DNA of 64,000 bases from NCBI GenBank assembly GCA_035581425.1, contig DATJVP010000058.1, positions 1-64,000 of the forward strand, given 5' to 3'. Position 1 is the first letter of the stretch. Every line of letters begins with the position of its first letter. Positions 36,095 to 44,997 of the stretch are shown here, in pieces. The translations under genes were made by a program, and so were the position numbers. Source of the stretch: DASZHJ01 sp035581425 (lineage in GTDB: Bacteria; Pseudomonadota; Alphaproteobacteria; ATCC43930; CGMCC-115725). The notes under the pieces are model-generated. The model ran no database searches, had not been told where the DNA came from, and saw nothing but the letters and a program-made list of their open reading frames with translations.

Positions 36095-36822
36095 GGCTTG
36101 GTCTCCTCGCTGATGACAGTGAAGCGGCCGCGCCCGGTCACCACCTCCGCAAAGCCGCCGGTCTCCTGAATCGAGAACACCAGAATGGGGATGCCGTTCT
36201 CGCGCGCGAGCGAGATCGCTGCGGCGTCCATCACCTGCAGATCCCGCGCGAGCACCTCGAGGTAGCTCAGCCGCTCGTAGCGCTCGGCGTTCCGCACCTT
36301 CTTGGGATCGGCGGAATAGACGCCGTCGACCTTGGTGCCCTTGAGAAGCGCGTCGCAGCCCATCTCGGAAGCCCTGAGCGCCGCTGCCGTATCCGTCGTG
36401 AAGAAGGGATTGCCGGTGCCCGCGGCGAAGATCACGACGCGACCCTTCTCCATGTGTCGGATCGCGCGACGGCGGATGTAGGGCTCGCAGACGGATTGCA
36501 TGCTGATCGCGGAGAGCACGCGCGTCACGACGCCGAGCCGCTCCAGCGCGCTCTGCATCGCCAGCGAGTTGATCACCGTGGCGAGCATGCCCATGTAGTC
36601 CGCGGTTGCGCGCTCGATACCATTTGCCGCACCCGCGAGGCCGCGGAAGATGTTCCCGCCTCCGATCACGACGCCGACCTCGACGCCGAGCGCATGAACC
36701 TGGCGAATTTCCTCGGCGATCCGGCCGATCACGGAGGGATCCTGGCCGTATTCGCGCTCGCCCATGAGCGCTTCGCCGGAGATCTTCAGGAGGACACGGC
36801 GATATCTAAGGTCCGAAGGCAT
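36091..36822 (-). CDS. pyrH: Uridylate kinase
   Basis: A 243-residue amino-acid-kinase-fold enzyme that phosphorylates UMP to UDP. VLLKISGEALMG, VIGGGNIFRG, FAAGTGNPFFTTDTAA and KVDGVYSADP are present. I chose the ATG at 36822 by homology (MPSDLRYRRVLLK). An ATG five codons upstream is possible, and neither has a strong ribosome-binding site. A TATGAT hexamer at 36834-36829 just ahead might be an internal -10, but no good -35 accompanies it. Confidence 0.95.
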   Translation of the reverse strand: MPSDLRYRRVLLKISGEALMGEREYGQDPSVIGRIAEEIRQVHALGVEVGVVIGGGNIFRGLAGAANGIERATADYMGMLATVINSLAMQSALERLGVVTRVLSAISMQSVCEPYIRRRAIRHMEKGRVVIFAAGTGNPFFTTDTAAALRASEMGCDALLKGTKVDGVYSADPKKVRNAERYERLSYLEVLARDLQVMDAAAISLARENGIPILVFSIQETGGFAEVVTGRGRFTVISEETKP

Positions 36823-36878
36823 GCCGCAATCATACACGAGCGAGCGGCCCCCGTCTTGCAGCGGCCGTTACCCGCGGC

Positions 36879-37805
36879 TCAGCTCTTCAACTGCGCGGCG
36901 ACCTCCGCGGCGAAGTCGCTTTCCTTTTTTTCGATCCCCTCGCCGACCTTGAAACGGACGTAGCCGGCGACGCGGACGGGAGAGCCGAGCTGCTTGGCTG
37001 CGGCCTCCACGACCTTGCCGACCCGGGTCTCGCCATCGATCACGTAGACCTGCTCCAGGAGGACCGATTCCTCGTAAAATTTGCGGAGTCGTCCCTCCAC
37101 CATTTTCTCGATGATCGCCTCCGGCTTGCCGCTCTGGCGCGCCTGGTCGCGGAGGATCTCGCGCTCGCGCTCCAGCGTCGCCTTGTCGACGGAGGCGACG
37201 TCGAGATAGAGCGGGTTGGCGGCCGCAACGTGCATCGCGAGCTGGCGGCCGAGCGCAGCGACGCCGTCGCCGGCAGCTTCGGATTCGAGCGCGATCAGCA
37301 CGCCGATCTTGCCGATGCCCGGTGCCACCGCGCTGTGCACATAGGAGACCACGGCTCCGTTCTTCACCTGAAGTCGGCGGGCGCGGCGGAACGTCATGTT
37401 CTCACCGATCGTGGCAATGAGATGCGCGAGTTCCTCGCCGAGGTTGCGCCCGGTGCCGGGATAGGGCTGGGTCCGCAACGTATCGATGTCGTCGCCCTTC
37501 TCGAGCGTAAGCTCGGTCGCGGCGCGAACGAAGACCTGGAAGGCGTCGTTACGCGCGACGAAGTCGGTCTCGCTGTTGACTTCGACGAGAGCTCCCGCAC
37601 GGGCGGCGGTCGCGACGCCCACGAGCCCCTCGGCGGCGATGCGGCCCGCCTTTTTCGCAGCGGCGGCGAGCCCCTTCTTGCGCAGCCAATCGACGGCCTG
37701 CTCGACGTCGCCGCTGGTCTCGCCGAGCGCGCGCTTGCAATCCATCATCCCCGCGCCGGTCTTTTCGCGCAGGTCCTTCACCAGTGTTGCGGTGATTTCG
37801 GCCAT
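36879..37805 (-). CDS. tsf: Elongation factor Ts
   Basis: A 308-residue nucleotide-exchange factor for EF-Tu. The N-terminal UBA-like module VKDLREKTGAGMMDCKRAL and the following core with GLVGV and NSETDFVARND are typical. It lies 196 bases downstream of the rpsB start region's stop codon side, separated from rpsB by an 87-base gap that contains a hairpin. The rpsB-tsf-pyrH-frr order is conserved. Confidence 0.97.
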   Translation of the reverse strand: MAEITATLVKDLREKTGAGMMDCKRALGETSGDVEQAVDWLRKKGLAAAAKKAGRIAAEGLVGVATAARAGALVEVNSETDFVARNDAFQVFVRAATELTLEKGDDIDTLRTQPYPGTGRNLGEELAHLIATIGENMTFRRARRLQVKNGAVVSYVHSAVAPGIGKIGVLIALESEAAGDGVAALGRQLAMHVAAANPLYLDVASVDKATLEREREILRDQARQSGKPEAIIEKMVEGRLRKFYEESVLLEQVYVIDGETRVGKVVEAAAKQLGSPVRVAGYVRFKVGEGIEKKESDFAAEVAAQLKS

Positions 37806-37851
37806 GGTCCGCTTTCTCCGTCTCTCCGCTGGGAGCGTCCGTGCAGGCGGC

Positions 37852-37871
37852 GGCGCGGAGGCTCCCGCGCC
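37852..37871 (-). terminator. Hairpin between rpsB and tsf, possible attenuator
   Basis: GGCGCGG and CCGCGCC form a perfect 7-bp GC stem around a 6-base loop in the 87-base rpsB-tsf gap. No U-tract follows, so full termination is unlikely. A partial terminator that lowers tsf relative to rpsB is plausible, as known in E. coli. In this GC-rich genome the hairpin could also be chance. Confidence 0.4.
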
Positions 37872-37892
37872 TTCCGCCTCGTCGCTAGCCTA

Positions 37893-38696
37893 TCACGCCT
37901 GGGGGCGCGCCTCGGCTTCCTCGGCGGCCGGGGGCGGCGCCGCATCCACCGGCAGCGTCTCGGCGGGCGGCTCGGCCTGCGCGCCCACATCGGCGCCGGT
38001 ACGCGCGAGCTCGGCCTGGAGGCCGTCTAGAACCGCATGCGCCATCAGATCGCAATAGAGGTTGATCGCGCGCATAGCGTCGTCGTTCCCGGGGACGGGA
38101 TATGCGATGCCTTCGGGATCGCTGTTGCTGTCGAGGATCGCGACGACGGGAATGCCAAGCGTGTTCGCCTCCTTCACCGCGATCGCCTCCTTGTTGGTGT
38201 CGATCACGAAGAGGATGTCCGGTAGCCCGCCCATCTCCTTGATCCCGCCGAGCGCGCGCTCGAGCTTGTCGCGGTCGCGCGTGAGTTCCAGGAGCTCGCG
38301 CTTGGTGAGCCCGGTGTTGACATCGTTGACGCGCTCGTCGACCTCCTTGAGGCGCTTGATCGACTGCGAGATCGTCTTGAAGTTCGTGAGCATGCCGCCG
38401 AGCCAGCGGTGGTTCACGAAGTACTGGCCGCAGCGCCTCGCGGCCTCCGCGACCGGCTCCTGCGCCTGGCGCTTGGTGCCCACGAAGAGCACGCGCCCGC
38501 CGCCGGCGGCTACGTCGCGTACGGACTGCAGCGCGCGGTGCAGGTTCGGCACCGTCTGCTCGAGGTCGATGATGTGAATGCCGTTGCGAGCGCCGAAGAT
38601 GTAGCTCGACATCTTCGGGTTCCAGCGCCGGGTGTGATGGCCGAAATGCACGCCTGCTTCGAGGAGCTGGCGCATGGTAAAGGAAGGCATCGCCAT
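37893..38696 (-). CDS. rpsB: Small ribosomal subunit protein S2
   Basis: A 267-residue S2 protein. MRQLLEAGVHFGHHTRRWNPKM, IHIIDLEQT and FVIDTNKEAIAVKEA are diagnostic. The C terminus has a Pro/Ala/Glu extension of about 40 residues, common in alphaproteobacteria. I start it at the ATG at 38696 (MAMPSFTMRQ), with AAAGGA upstream; 20 further in-frame codons upstream lack homology. It heads the long translation/envelope run. Confidence 0.96.
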   Translation of the reverse strand: MAMPSFTMRQLLEAGVHFGHHTRRWNPKMSSYIFGARNGIHIIDLEQTVPNLHRALQSVRDVAAGGGRVLFVGTKRQAQEPVAEAARRCGQYFVNHRWLGGMLTNFKTISQSIKRLKEVDERVNDVNTGLTKRELLELTRDRDKLERALGGIKEMGGLPDILFVIDTNKEAIAVKEANTLGIPVVAILDSNSDPEGIAYPVPGNDDAMRAINLYCDLMAHAVLDGLQAELARTGADVGAQAEPPAETLPVDAAPPPAAEEAEARPQA

Positions 38697-38858
38697 GGGA
38701 TCGGGTGTCCTTTTTCCGGTTGATCCGCCGCGGGAGTGATCGGCCGAGGCCGACACCGGAGCGTGCCTTCCCTCCGTCCCTGAGTCCGGAAGGGTTAGCC
38801 GCGAGCCCCGCGTGAGGTTTAGGGGCGCTTAGATAGGGGTTTAGCCCGGATTTGGCAA
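38697..38858 (-). promoter_or_regulatory. rpsB promoter and mRNA leader
   Basis: TTGCCA (38858-38853) and TATCTA (38835-38830) are 17 bases apart on the minus strand, with a predicted start near 38823 and a leader of about 127 bases. The leader includes a TCGGCC/GGCCGA hairpin and ends in AAAAAGGA before the rpsB ATG. S2 represses its own mRNA in other bacteria through such leaders. I cannot match this one to a known S2-leader fold by eye. Confidence 0.5.
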
Positions 38859-38867
38859 GGGGCGGGT

Positions 38868-39185
38868 TCAGAGGCTCTGGGCTCGGTCGAGCGCCTTCAG
38901 CACCGCCGAATTCCCGGCATAGCGCTTGCGGAGCCTCGCCTCGTCGCGGTCGATGGTGTTGCAGCCGTATTTCCTTATCGCGCCTTCGATCTCCTTGGCG
39001 CGCGCGGGGTCGTGGGCCTCCCCGCTGCTCCAGTGATTGCACTGAGCGATGCGCGTGACGATCTCCCCCGCGTCACGCGGCAGACCCTTCGCGAGCAAGT
39101 TCAAATCGTCCTGGAACTTGTCGGCAAAGGCGGCGGTGGCAAGCGCGCAATGCAGGATCAGCGCCGCCAGGATGCGGGTCGGCAT
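38868..39185 (-). CDS. Small secreted hypothetical protein
   Basis: A 105-residue product with a clear Sec signal (MPTRILAALILHCALATAAFA, cut near ADK). The mature part is 80-odd residues and charged, with two cysteines (AQCNHW, KYGCNTI) that could form a disulfide. Residues RDEARLRKRYAG and LKALDRAQ suggest helices. I do not recognise a family. The ATG follows the stop of the tiny upstream ORF by 2 bases, so the two look coupled behind sufT. Its stop lies 10 bases upstream of the predicted rpsB -35. Confidence 0.7.
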   Translation of the reverse strand: MPTRILAALILHCALATAAFADKFQDDLNLLAKGLPRDAGEIVTRIAQCNHWSSGEAHDPARAKEIEGAIRKYGCNTIDRDEARLRKRYAGNSAVLKALDRAQSL

Positions 39186-39187
39186 CA

Positions 39188-39322
39188 CTAACTCTCGGTG
39201 GTCCGCGTCAGGACCCAATGCTGGCCGGAGTAGGGATCGAGACCTTGCGCACAGCAGATGCTCGGAACGGAGAGGCAGAGCGCCGCAAGGACCACGCTCC
39301 GCCATGCCGGAACTGCCGCCAT
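39188..39322 (-). CDS. Tiny putative secreted peptide ORF
   Basis: A 44-codon-scale ORF starting MAAVPAWRSVVLAALCLSVP, which reads as a signal peptide ending at ICCAQG. Only about 17 mature residues follow, ending WVLTRTTES. GAGGGGGC precedes the ATG at 39322, and the TAG is followed after 2 bases by the ATG of the next secreted ORF. In-frame codons continue up to 39391 without signal-like character. A lipoprotein reading (LCLSVPSICC) is also possible. Its size makes it uncertain. Confidence 0.4.
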   Translation of the reverse strand: MAAVPAWRSVVLAALCLSVPSICCAQGLDPYSGQHWVLTRTTES

Positions 39323-39391
39323 CGCCTGCCCCCTCGCCCTGCTCACCGCCTTTAAGGTGAGCATCATACCCTTTGGGGTAGGGGCGAGCAA

Positions 39392-39802
39392 TCAGAGCAG
39401 GCCGAGCTCCAGCTTTGCTTCCTCGCTCATGCGCTCCTGCGTCCAAGGTGGCGTCCACACGAGCTTCACCCGCACGTCCTTGACGCCGGGAACATCCGCC
39501 ACCGCCTGCTGGACCTGCCCCGGGAGCGCGCCCGCGACGGGGCAGCTCGGCGTCGTCAGTGTCATCTCGACATAGATGGTGCCGTCACTGTTCACCTGCA
39601 GCTCGTAGATGAGGCCGAGATCGACGAGGTTCACGGGGATCTCGGGATCGCGGACGGTCTTGAGCGCCTCCAGCACCTTCTCTTGGAGCAAGGGATCGCC
39701 GCCGTCGGCCGCCGGGCGCTCGACCTCCTCCGCCTCGGCTTTCGCCGCGTCCGAGGGCGAGAAGTCGAAGATTTCCTTGTCCTGCTCGGACGTCCCCGAC
39801 AT
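39392..39802 (-). CDS. sufT: SUF system Fe-S assembly protein SufT (MIP18/DUF59 family)
   Basis: A 136-residue protein with a variable N terminus and a DUF59 domain: LKTVRDPEIPVNLVDLGLIYEL, then MTLTTPSCPVAGALPGQV with the conserved Cys, and VRVKLVWTPPWTQERMSEEA. SufT helps Fe-S cluster maturation or delivery. Its place 3 bases after the SufU-like gene at the end of the suf operon supports this over the related PaaD. Confidence 0.92.
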   Translation of the reverse strand: MSGTSEQDKEIFDFSPSDAAKAEAEEVERPAADGGDPLLQEKVLEALKTVRDPEIPVNLVDLGLIYELQVNSDGTIYVEMTLTTPSCPVAGALPGQVQQAVADVPGVKDVRVKLVWTPPWTQERMSEEAKLELGLL

Positions 39803-39805
39803 CGC

Positions 39806-40273
39806 CTACTCCGTCTTGACGGTCGTGCCGAGCCCGCCGCCCTTGATCGCGGCCTCGAGCGCATGCCAAGCGAGGGTCGCGCACTTGACGCGCGCGGGAT
39901 AGGCCTTGACGCCCGTCAGCGGCTCGAGCCGCTCGCTGTCCTCGGCGAGCGCCGCCGGCACCTCCGGCACCTCCTCGCCCGTCACTTCCGCATGGAAGCG
40001 CTTGAAGAGCGCCTCCGCCTCCGCGACCGTCCTGCCCTTGAGGATCTCGGTCATCAGCGAGGCCGAGGCCGTCGAGATCGCGCAGCCCCTCCCCTCGAAG
40101 CTCACGTCGACGATCCGGTCGCCCTCGAGCTTCAGGTAGATCGTGATCTTGTCGCCGCAGAGCGGGTTGTGGCCGTGCGCCAAGTGGCTCGGCCGCTCCA
40201 TCGCGTAGAAGTTCCGGGGGTGGCGCCCGTGATCGAGGATGATGTCCTGATAGAGCTCGCGAAGATCCATCAT
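39806..40273 (-). CDS. sufU: SufU/IscU-family Fe-S scaffold or sulfur-relay protein
   Basis: A 155-residue NifU-N-fold protein with Cys39 and Asp41 in NPLCGD, Cys64 in GRGCAISTASASL and Cys131 in VKCATLAW. The long insert between the second and third cysteines (EVTGEEVPEVPAALAED...) is typical of SufU rather than IscU. SufU receives sulfur from SufS. The ATG at 40273 overlaps the sufS stop by 4 bases. No sufE or sufA is in this operon. Confidence 0.92.
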   Translation of the reverse strand: MMDLRELYQDIILDHGRHPRNFYAMERPSHLAHGHNPLCGDKITIYLKLEGDRIVDVSFEGRGCAISTASASLMTEILKGRTVAEAEALFKRFHAEVTGEEVPEVPAALAEDSERLEPLTGVKAYPARVKCATLAWHALEAAIKGGGLGTTVKTE

Positions 40274-41529
40274 CGGCGGAACATCTCCTGCGCAGCCTTG
40301 ACCGCCGCGGCCAGCGCGTCGACGTCGGCCTCGTCGTTGTAGATGCCGAAGGACGCCCGCGTCGTCGCGTGCACCCCGAGCCGCTCCATCAGCGGCTGCG
40401 CGCAGTGATGTCCCGCGCGCACGGCGACCTTGTGGCTGTCGAGGATCGTCGCGAGATCGTGCGGATGGATCCCGTCGACCGTGAAGGAGACGACGCCGAG
40501 ACGACGCTGCCCCGCGCCCACGACATGGACGCCCGGCAGCCGCGCGAGCTTGTCGACGCAATAGCCCGTGAGCGCCTCCTCGTGATCCCGAATGGCTTCG
40601 CGACCCAGACCTTCTACGTAGTCGAGCGCCTCTCCCAAGCCCACCGCGCCGGAAATATCGGGCGTTCCGGCCTCGAAGCGGCTGGGCGGTGCTTGAAACG
40701 TCGTCTTCTCGAAGGTGACCGTGAGGATCATGTCACCCCCGCCTTGCCACGGCGGCATCGCCTCGAGTATCGCGCGCTTCGCGTAGAGCGCGCCGATGCC
40801 GGAGGGGCCGTAGACCTTGTGTCCGGAGAAGACGTAGAAGTCGACATCGAGCGCCCGCACATCGACGGGCATGCGCGGCACCGCCTGGCAGCCGTCGAGC
40901 ATCACCTTGGCGCCCTTTGCGTGCGCGAGGCGGATCACGGTCTCCACCGGCACGATATGCCCGGTGCCGTTGGCGACGTGGGTGATCGAGACGAGCTTCG
41001 TGCGCGGCGAGAGGCGCTTCTCGAATTCGCGGAGATCGAGCCCGCCGGTTGCGTCGATCGGCGCCACCACGATCTTGAACCCGATGCGATCCCGAAGGAG
41101 TTGCCAGGGCACGATGTTGGAGTGGTGCTCGAGTTCGCTCAGCACGATCTCGTCGTCGGGCTTCAGGAAAGCGCCGCCCCAGCTATAGGCCACAAGATTG
41201 AGCGCCTCGGTGGCACCGCGCACGAAGACGATCTCGCTGGCCTCGGCCGCGTTGAGGAAGCGACGCACCCGCTCGCGCGCGTCTTCGTAGCGCGCGGTCG
41301 AGGCCGCGCTCAGCCGGTAGACGCCGCGATGCACGTTGGCGTAGTCGGTGCGATAGAACTCTGCGACGCCGTCGATGACGGCGGCGGGCTTCTGTGCGCT
41401 TGCGGCGGTGTCGAGGAAGACGAGGCCGGGATTGCGCTCGAAAATCGGGAAGTCGCGGCGAATGCGGCGCGGATCGAAGCCGGCGGCCGGAGCCGAACGA
41501 AGGGGTGCACCACTCGACATGGTCCTCAA
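40270..41529 (-). CDS. sufS: Cysteine desulfurase SufS
   Basis: A 419-residue class V aminotransferase-fold PLP enzyme that takes sulfur from cysteine. PLP Lys238 is in FSGHKVYGPSG, and the catalytic Cys376 is in RAGHHCAQPL, the type II (SufS) arrangement. DTAASAQKP and SELEHHSNIVPW are also typical. The start overlaps the sufD stop; an ATG three codons in is an alternative. Confidence 0.96.
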   Translation of the reverse strand: MRTMSSGAPLRSAPAAGFDPRRIRRDFPIFERNPGLVFLDTAASAQKPAAVIDGVAEFYRTDYANVHRGVYRLSAASTARYEDARERVRRFLNAAEASEIVFVRGATEALNLVAYSWGGAFLKPDDEIVLSELEHHSNIVPWQLLRDRIGFKIVVAPIDATGGLDLREFEKRLSPRTKLVSITHVANGTGHIVPVETVIRLAHAKGAKVMLDGCQAVPRMPVDVRALDVDFYVFSGHKVYGPSGIGALYAKRAILEAMPPWQGGGDMILTVTFEKTTFQAPPSRFEAGTPDISGAVGLGEALDYVEGLGREAIRDHEEALTGYCVDKLARLPGVHVVGAGQRRLGVVSFTVDGIHPHDLATILDSHKVAVRAGHHCAQPLMERLGVHATTRASFGIYNDEADVDALAAAVKAAQEMFRR

Positions 41530-42758
41530 CTCCCGCTCTGCTCGAGCCAGGCGCCGACGCGGCGCCGGAGATGGTCGCGCATAGGCCCGGCAGCCACGGC
41601 GCCCTCAATGGCGTCGACGGCAAAGGCCTCGATCAGCATCGCGCGCGCCGCGGCCTCGTCGATCCCACGCGCGCGCAGATAGAAGAGCGCATCGGCGTCG
41701 AGATCGCCGACCGTGGCGCCGTGGCTGCACTTGACGTCGTCGGCGAGGATTTCGAGCTCGGGCTTGGTGTCGACCGCGGCACGCGGACTCAGCAGGAGAT
41801 TGCGGCTCACCTGCTTGGCGTCCGTCTTGTCCGCGCCGGGCCGTACCGCGATCTTGCCGAGGAAAACTCCATGCGCGCGGTCGTCGACGACGCACTTGAA
41901 GACCTCGCGCGTCTCGCCGCCCGGTGCCGCGTGATCGACGAAGGTTGCGACGGTGGCTTCCTGGCTCTCGCGAAGCAGCGTTACGCCCGCGAGGCCGCAC
42001 CGCGCCCCCTCGCCTTCAATGATCGCGTGCACGTCGAAGCGCGAGAGTCGCGCGCCCAGGGTCAGGAGAAAATTCTCGTACCGCGCCCCCGCCGCGAGCG
42101 CCGCCCGCGCGAGGCCGAGATGTATGGCCTCTGGCCCCGATTCCTGCACCATCACATGACGGAGGTGCGCATTCGGACCGAGCCGCACGGTCGAGACGGA
42201 ATTGGTCCAGCTCTTGCCGCGGCCCTCGAAGGTCTCGACGATGGTCGCGCTGCTCCGCTCGCCCAGGAGGATGACGCTCCGGGGGTGAAACGACCCGCCG
42301 CCCTCGCCGCGATGTACGACCTCGATCGGATGCTCGACCGCCGTGCCCGGCTCTATCGCAAGAATGTATCCGTCATCGAAGAGCGCGGCATTCAGCAGGG
42401 TAAAGGGCTGAGCGCCAGCAAGCTCGGCCTCATCGAGCGCGGCTCGAAGGACCTCCGGCCGATCGCGCAGCGCCTCCTGCACCGAGCCGAGCCAAGCGCC
42501 CGCGGGCAATTCTCCCGCAAGCTCGATCTGGATCCGGTTCTCGACGCTGTTCGGCGGAAAAGCTCCCTGCGTCAGCGGCGCGAGATTCGTGAACCGCCAC
42601 TGCTCCTGACGCCGCGTCGGGAAGCCCAGCTCCGCGAAGCGCGCTGCGGCAGTTCTGCGGCGCTCGACGAGCCACGCAGGCTCGCTGTCGCGCGTTCGCG
42701 CCCGGAACGCCTCGAGATAGGGCACCGTCTCGGTCTTGACCGCGGCCATCGCGCACAT
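41526..42758 (-). CDS. sufD: Fe-S cluster assembly protein SufD
   Basis: A 410-residue SufB/SufD-fold protein that forms the SufBC2D scaffold. The C-terminal family region is clear: EILADDVKCSHGATVGDLDADALFYLRARGIDE. The N terminus resembles SufD (RFTNLAPL). Start choice is between 42758 (MCAMAAV), better placed to a GGAG, and 42749. Either follows the sufC stop at once. The gene is coupled to sufC and sufS. Confidence 0.94.
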   Translation of the reverse strand: MCAMAAVKTETVPYLEAFRARTRDSEPAWLVERRRTAAARFAELGFPTRRQEQWRFTNLAPLTQGAFPPNSVENRIQIELAGELPAGAWLGSVQEALRDRPEVLRAALDEAELAGAQPFTLLNAALFDDGYILAIEPGTAVEHPIEVVHRGEGGGSFHPRSVILLGERSSATIVETFEGRGKSWTNSVSTVRLGPNAHLRHVMVQESGPEAIHLGLARAALAAGARYENFLLTLGARLSRFDVHAIIEGEGARCGLAGVTLLRESQEATVATFVDHAAPGGETREVFKCVVDDRAHGVFLGKIAVRPGADKTDAKQVSRNLLLSPRAAVDTKPELEILADDVKCSHGATVGDLDADALFYLRARGIDEAAARAMLIEAFAVDAIEGAVAAGPMRDHLRRRVGAWLEQSGS

Positions 42759-42759
42759 T

Positions 42760-43515
42760 TCAGGCGGCACTCCCGAGATGGCCGTATCCGCCCTTCTCGA
42801 GCTCGAGGGCGAGACTCTTGTCGCCGGACTGGAGGATCCGGCCGTCGCCGAGCACGTGGACGCGATCGGGCACGACGTAGTCGAGCAGGCGCTGGTAGTG
42901 CGTGATGAGCACGATCGCGCGCTTGGGATCGCGCAGGCGATTGACGCCGTTCGAGACCACGCGGAGCGCGTCGATGTCGAGGCCGCTGTCGGTCTCGTCG
43001 AGGATCGCGAGCTTCGGCTCCAGCATCGCCATCTGGAAGATCTCGTTTCGCTTTTTCTCGCCGCCGGAGAAGCCGAGATTGACCGCGCGCTGCAGCAAGT
43101 CCTCGCCGATCTCCAGGAGCTTGAGCTTCTCCCGCACGGCCTTGAGGAACTGGCCGGCATCGAGGTCCTTCTCGCCGCGCGCGCGCCGCACGGCATTCAG
43201 GGCCGAGCGGAGGAAATACATGTTGTTCACCCCGGCGATCTCGACGGGGTATTGGAAGGCCAGGAAGATGCCCGCGCGCGCGCGCTCGTCCGGCGGCATC
43301 GCCAGGAGATCGCGGCCCTCGTAGAGGACCTGGCCCTCGGTCACCTCGTAGCCGGGCTTGCCCGCAAGCACGCCCGCGAGCGTGCTCTTGCCGGAGCCGT
43401 TAGGCCCCATGATCGCATGCACCTCGCCCGGCGCGATCTTCAGGCTTACGCCCTTCAGGATCTGCTTCCCATCGCCCACGCGGGCATGCAAGTTATTGAT
43501 TTCCAACAGATACAT
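42760..43515 (-). CDS. sufC: Fe-S cluster assembly ATPase SufC
   Basis: A 251-residue ABC-type ATPase that drives the SufBCD scaffold. Walker A GPNGSGKST is at 37-45. The signature region reads LGFSGGEKKRNEIFQMAML with Walker B KLAILDETDSGLDIDALR, the distinctive SufC version. It has no membrane domain. It starts 27 bases after sufB. Confidence 0.97.
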   Translation of the reverse strand: MYLLEINNLHARVGDGKQILKGVSLKIAPGEVHAIMGPNGSGKSTLAGVLAGKPGYEVTEGQVLYEGRDLLAMPPDERARAGIFLAFQYPVEIAGVNNMYFLRSALNAVRRARGEKDLDAGQFLKAVREKLKLLEIGEDLLQRAVNLGFSGGEKKRNEIFQMAMLEPKLAILDETDSGLDIDALRVVSNGVNRLRDPKRAIVLITHYQRLLDYVVPDRVHVLGDGRILQSGDKSLALELEKGGYGHLGSAA

Positions 43516-43542
43516 TGGGTTCGTTTCGCAGTTTTTTGGTTT

Positions 43543-44997
43543 TCAGCCGACGCTGCCCTCGAGGCTCACGGCGAGGAGCTTTTGCGCCTCGACCGCGAAC
43601 TCCATCGGGAGCTCCTTGAGCACTTCCTTGCAGAATCCGTTGACGATGAGCGAGAGCGCATCCTCCTGTGAGAGGCCGCGCTGTTGACAGTAAAAGAGCT
43701 GATCCTCGCTGACCTTCGAGGTCGTGGCCTCGTGCTCGATGCGGGCGCTGGGATTGCGCACCTCGATGTAGGGCACGGTGTGGGCGCCGCATCTCTTGCC
43801 GATGAGCAGGCTGTCGCACTGGGTGTAGTTGCGCGCGTTCTGCGCCTTGGGCTGCACCCGCACGAGGCCGCGATAGGTGTTCTGCCCGCGCCCCGCGGAG
43901 ATGCCCTTGGAGATGATGGTCGAGCTCGTGTCGCGCCCGAGATGGATCATCTTGGTGCCGGTATCCGCCTGCTGCAGGTTGTTGGTGATGGCGACGGAGT
44001 AAAACTCGCCCACGGACTCGTCGCCCTCGAGTATGCAGCTTGGATATTTCCAAGTGATGGCCGAGCCCGTCTCCACCTGGGTCCAGGAGATCTTCGAGCG
44101 CTTGCCGCGGCAGGCGCCGCGCTTGGTGACGAAGTTGTAGATACCGCCGCGGCCCTCGGCGTCGCCGGGATACCAGTTCTGGACCGTTGAATACTTGATT
44201 TGCGCGCCCTCGAGCGCGATCAGCTCCACCACCGCCGCATGAAGCTGGTTCTCGTCCCGCTGCGGCGCGGTGCAGCCTTCGAGGTAGCTCACATAGGCGC
44301 CGACGTCCGCGACGATGAGGGTGCGCTCGAACTGGCCGCTCTTGGCGGCGTTGATGCGGAAATAGGTCGAGAGCTCCATCGGGCAGCGCACGCCCGCGGG
44401 GATGTAAGCGAAGGAGCCGTCGCTGAAGACCGCGGAGTTGAGCGCCGCGAAGAAATTGTCACCCTGCGGCACCACGGAGCCCAAATATTTCCGCACGAGC
44501 TCCGGATGCTCCCGCACGGCCTCACCGAAGGAGCAGAAGATGATGCCGAGCTCCGCGAGCGTCTCCTTGAAGGTGGTGGCGACGGAGACGCTGTCGAAGA
44601 CGGCGTCTACCGCGACCCCCGCAAGCGCTGCGCGCTCGTGCAGCGGAATGCCGAGCTTCTCGTAGGTCTTCAGGATTTCCGGATCGACCTCATCGAGCGA
44701 CTTGGGCCCCGCGGCCTTCTTGGGCGCGGAGTAATAGGTCGCGGCCTGGTAGTCGATCGGCGCGATGCGGAGCTTCGCCCAATCCGGCTGCTCCATCTTC
44801 TGCCAGTTCCGGAAGGCTGCGAGCCGCCATTCGAGGAGCCATTGCGGCTCTCCCTTCTTGGCGGAGATGAACCGCACGGTGTCCTCGTTGAGGCCGGGCG
44901 GCGCCTCATCCGCCTCGATATCCGTGACGAAGCCGTATTTGTAGCCCTCGCTCGTGAGCGTGCGGACGGTGTCGAGAGCGTCGTGCGTCGAGGTCAT
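43543..44997 (-). CDS. sufB: Fe-S cluster assembly protein SufB
   Basis: A 484-residue scaffold subunit on which clusters are built. Conserved blocks are YIPAGVRCPMELSTYFRI, KRGACRGKRSKISWTQ, GKRCGAHTVPYIEV and QQRGLSQEDALSLIVNGF. The start is the ATG at 44997 (MTSTHDALD), which overlaps the regulator stop by 4 bases; upstream open frame is not homologous. Confidence 0.97.
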   Translation of the reverse strand: MTSTHDALDTVRTLTSEGYKYGFVTDIEADEAPPGLNEDTVRFISAKKGEPQWLLEWRLAAFRNWQKMEQPDWAKLRIAPIDYQAATYYSAPKKAAGPKSLDEVDPEILKTYEKLGIPLHERAALAGVAVDAVFDSVSVATTFKETLAELGIIFCSFGEAVREHPELVRKYLGSVVPQGDNFFAALNSAVFSDGSFAYIPAGVRCPMELSTYFRINAAKSGQFERTLIVADVGAYVSYLEGCTAPQRDENQLHAAVVELIALEGAQIKYSTVQNWYPGDAEGRGGIYNFVTKRGACRGKRSKISWTQVETGSAITWKYPSCILEGDESVGEFYSVAITNNLQQADTGTKMIHLGRDTSSTIISKGISAGRGQNTYRGLVRVQPKAQNARNYTQCDSLLIGKRCGAHTVPYIEVRNPSARIEHEATTSKVSEDQLFYCQQRGLSQEDALSLIVNGFCKEVLKELPMEFAVEAQKLLAVSLEGSVG

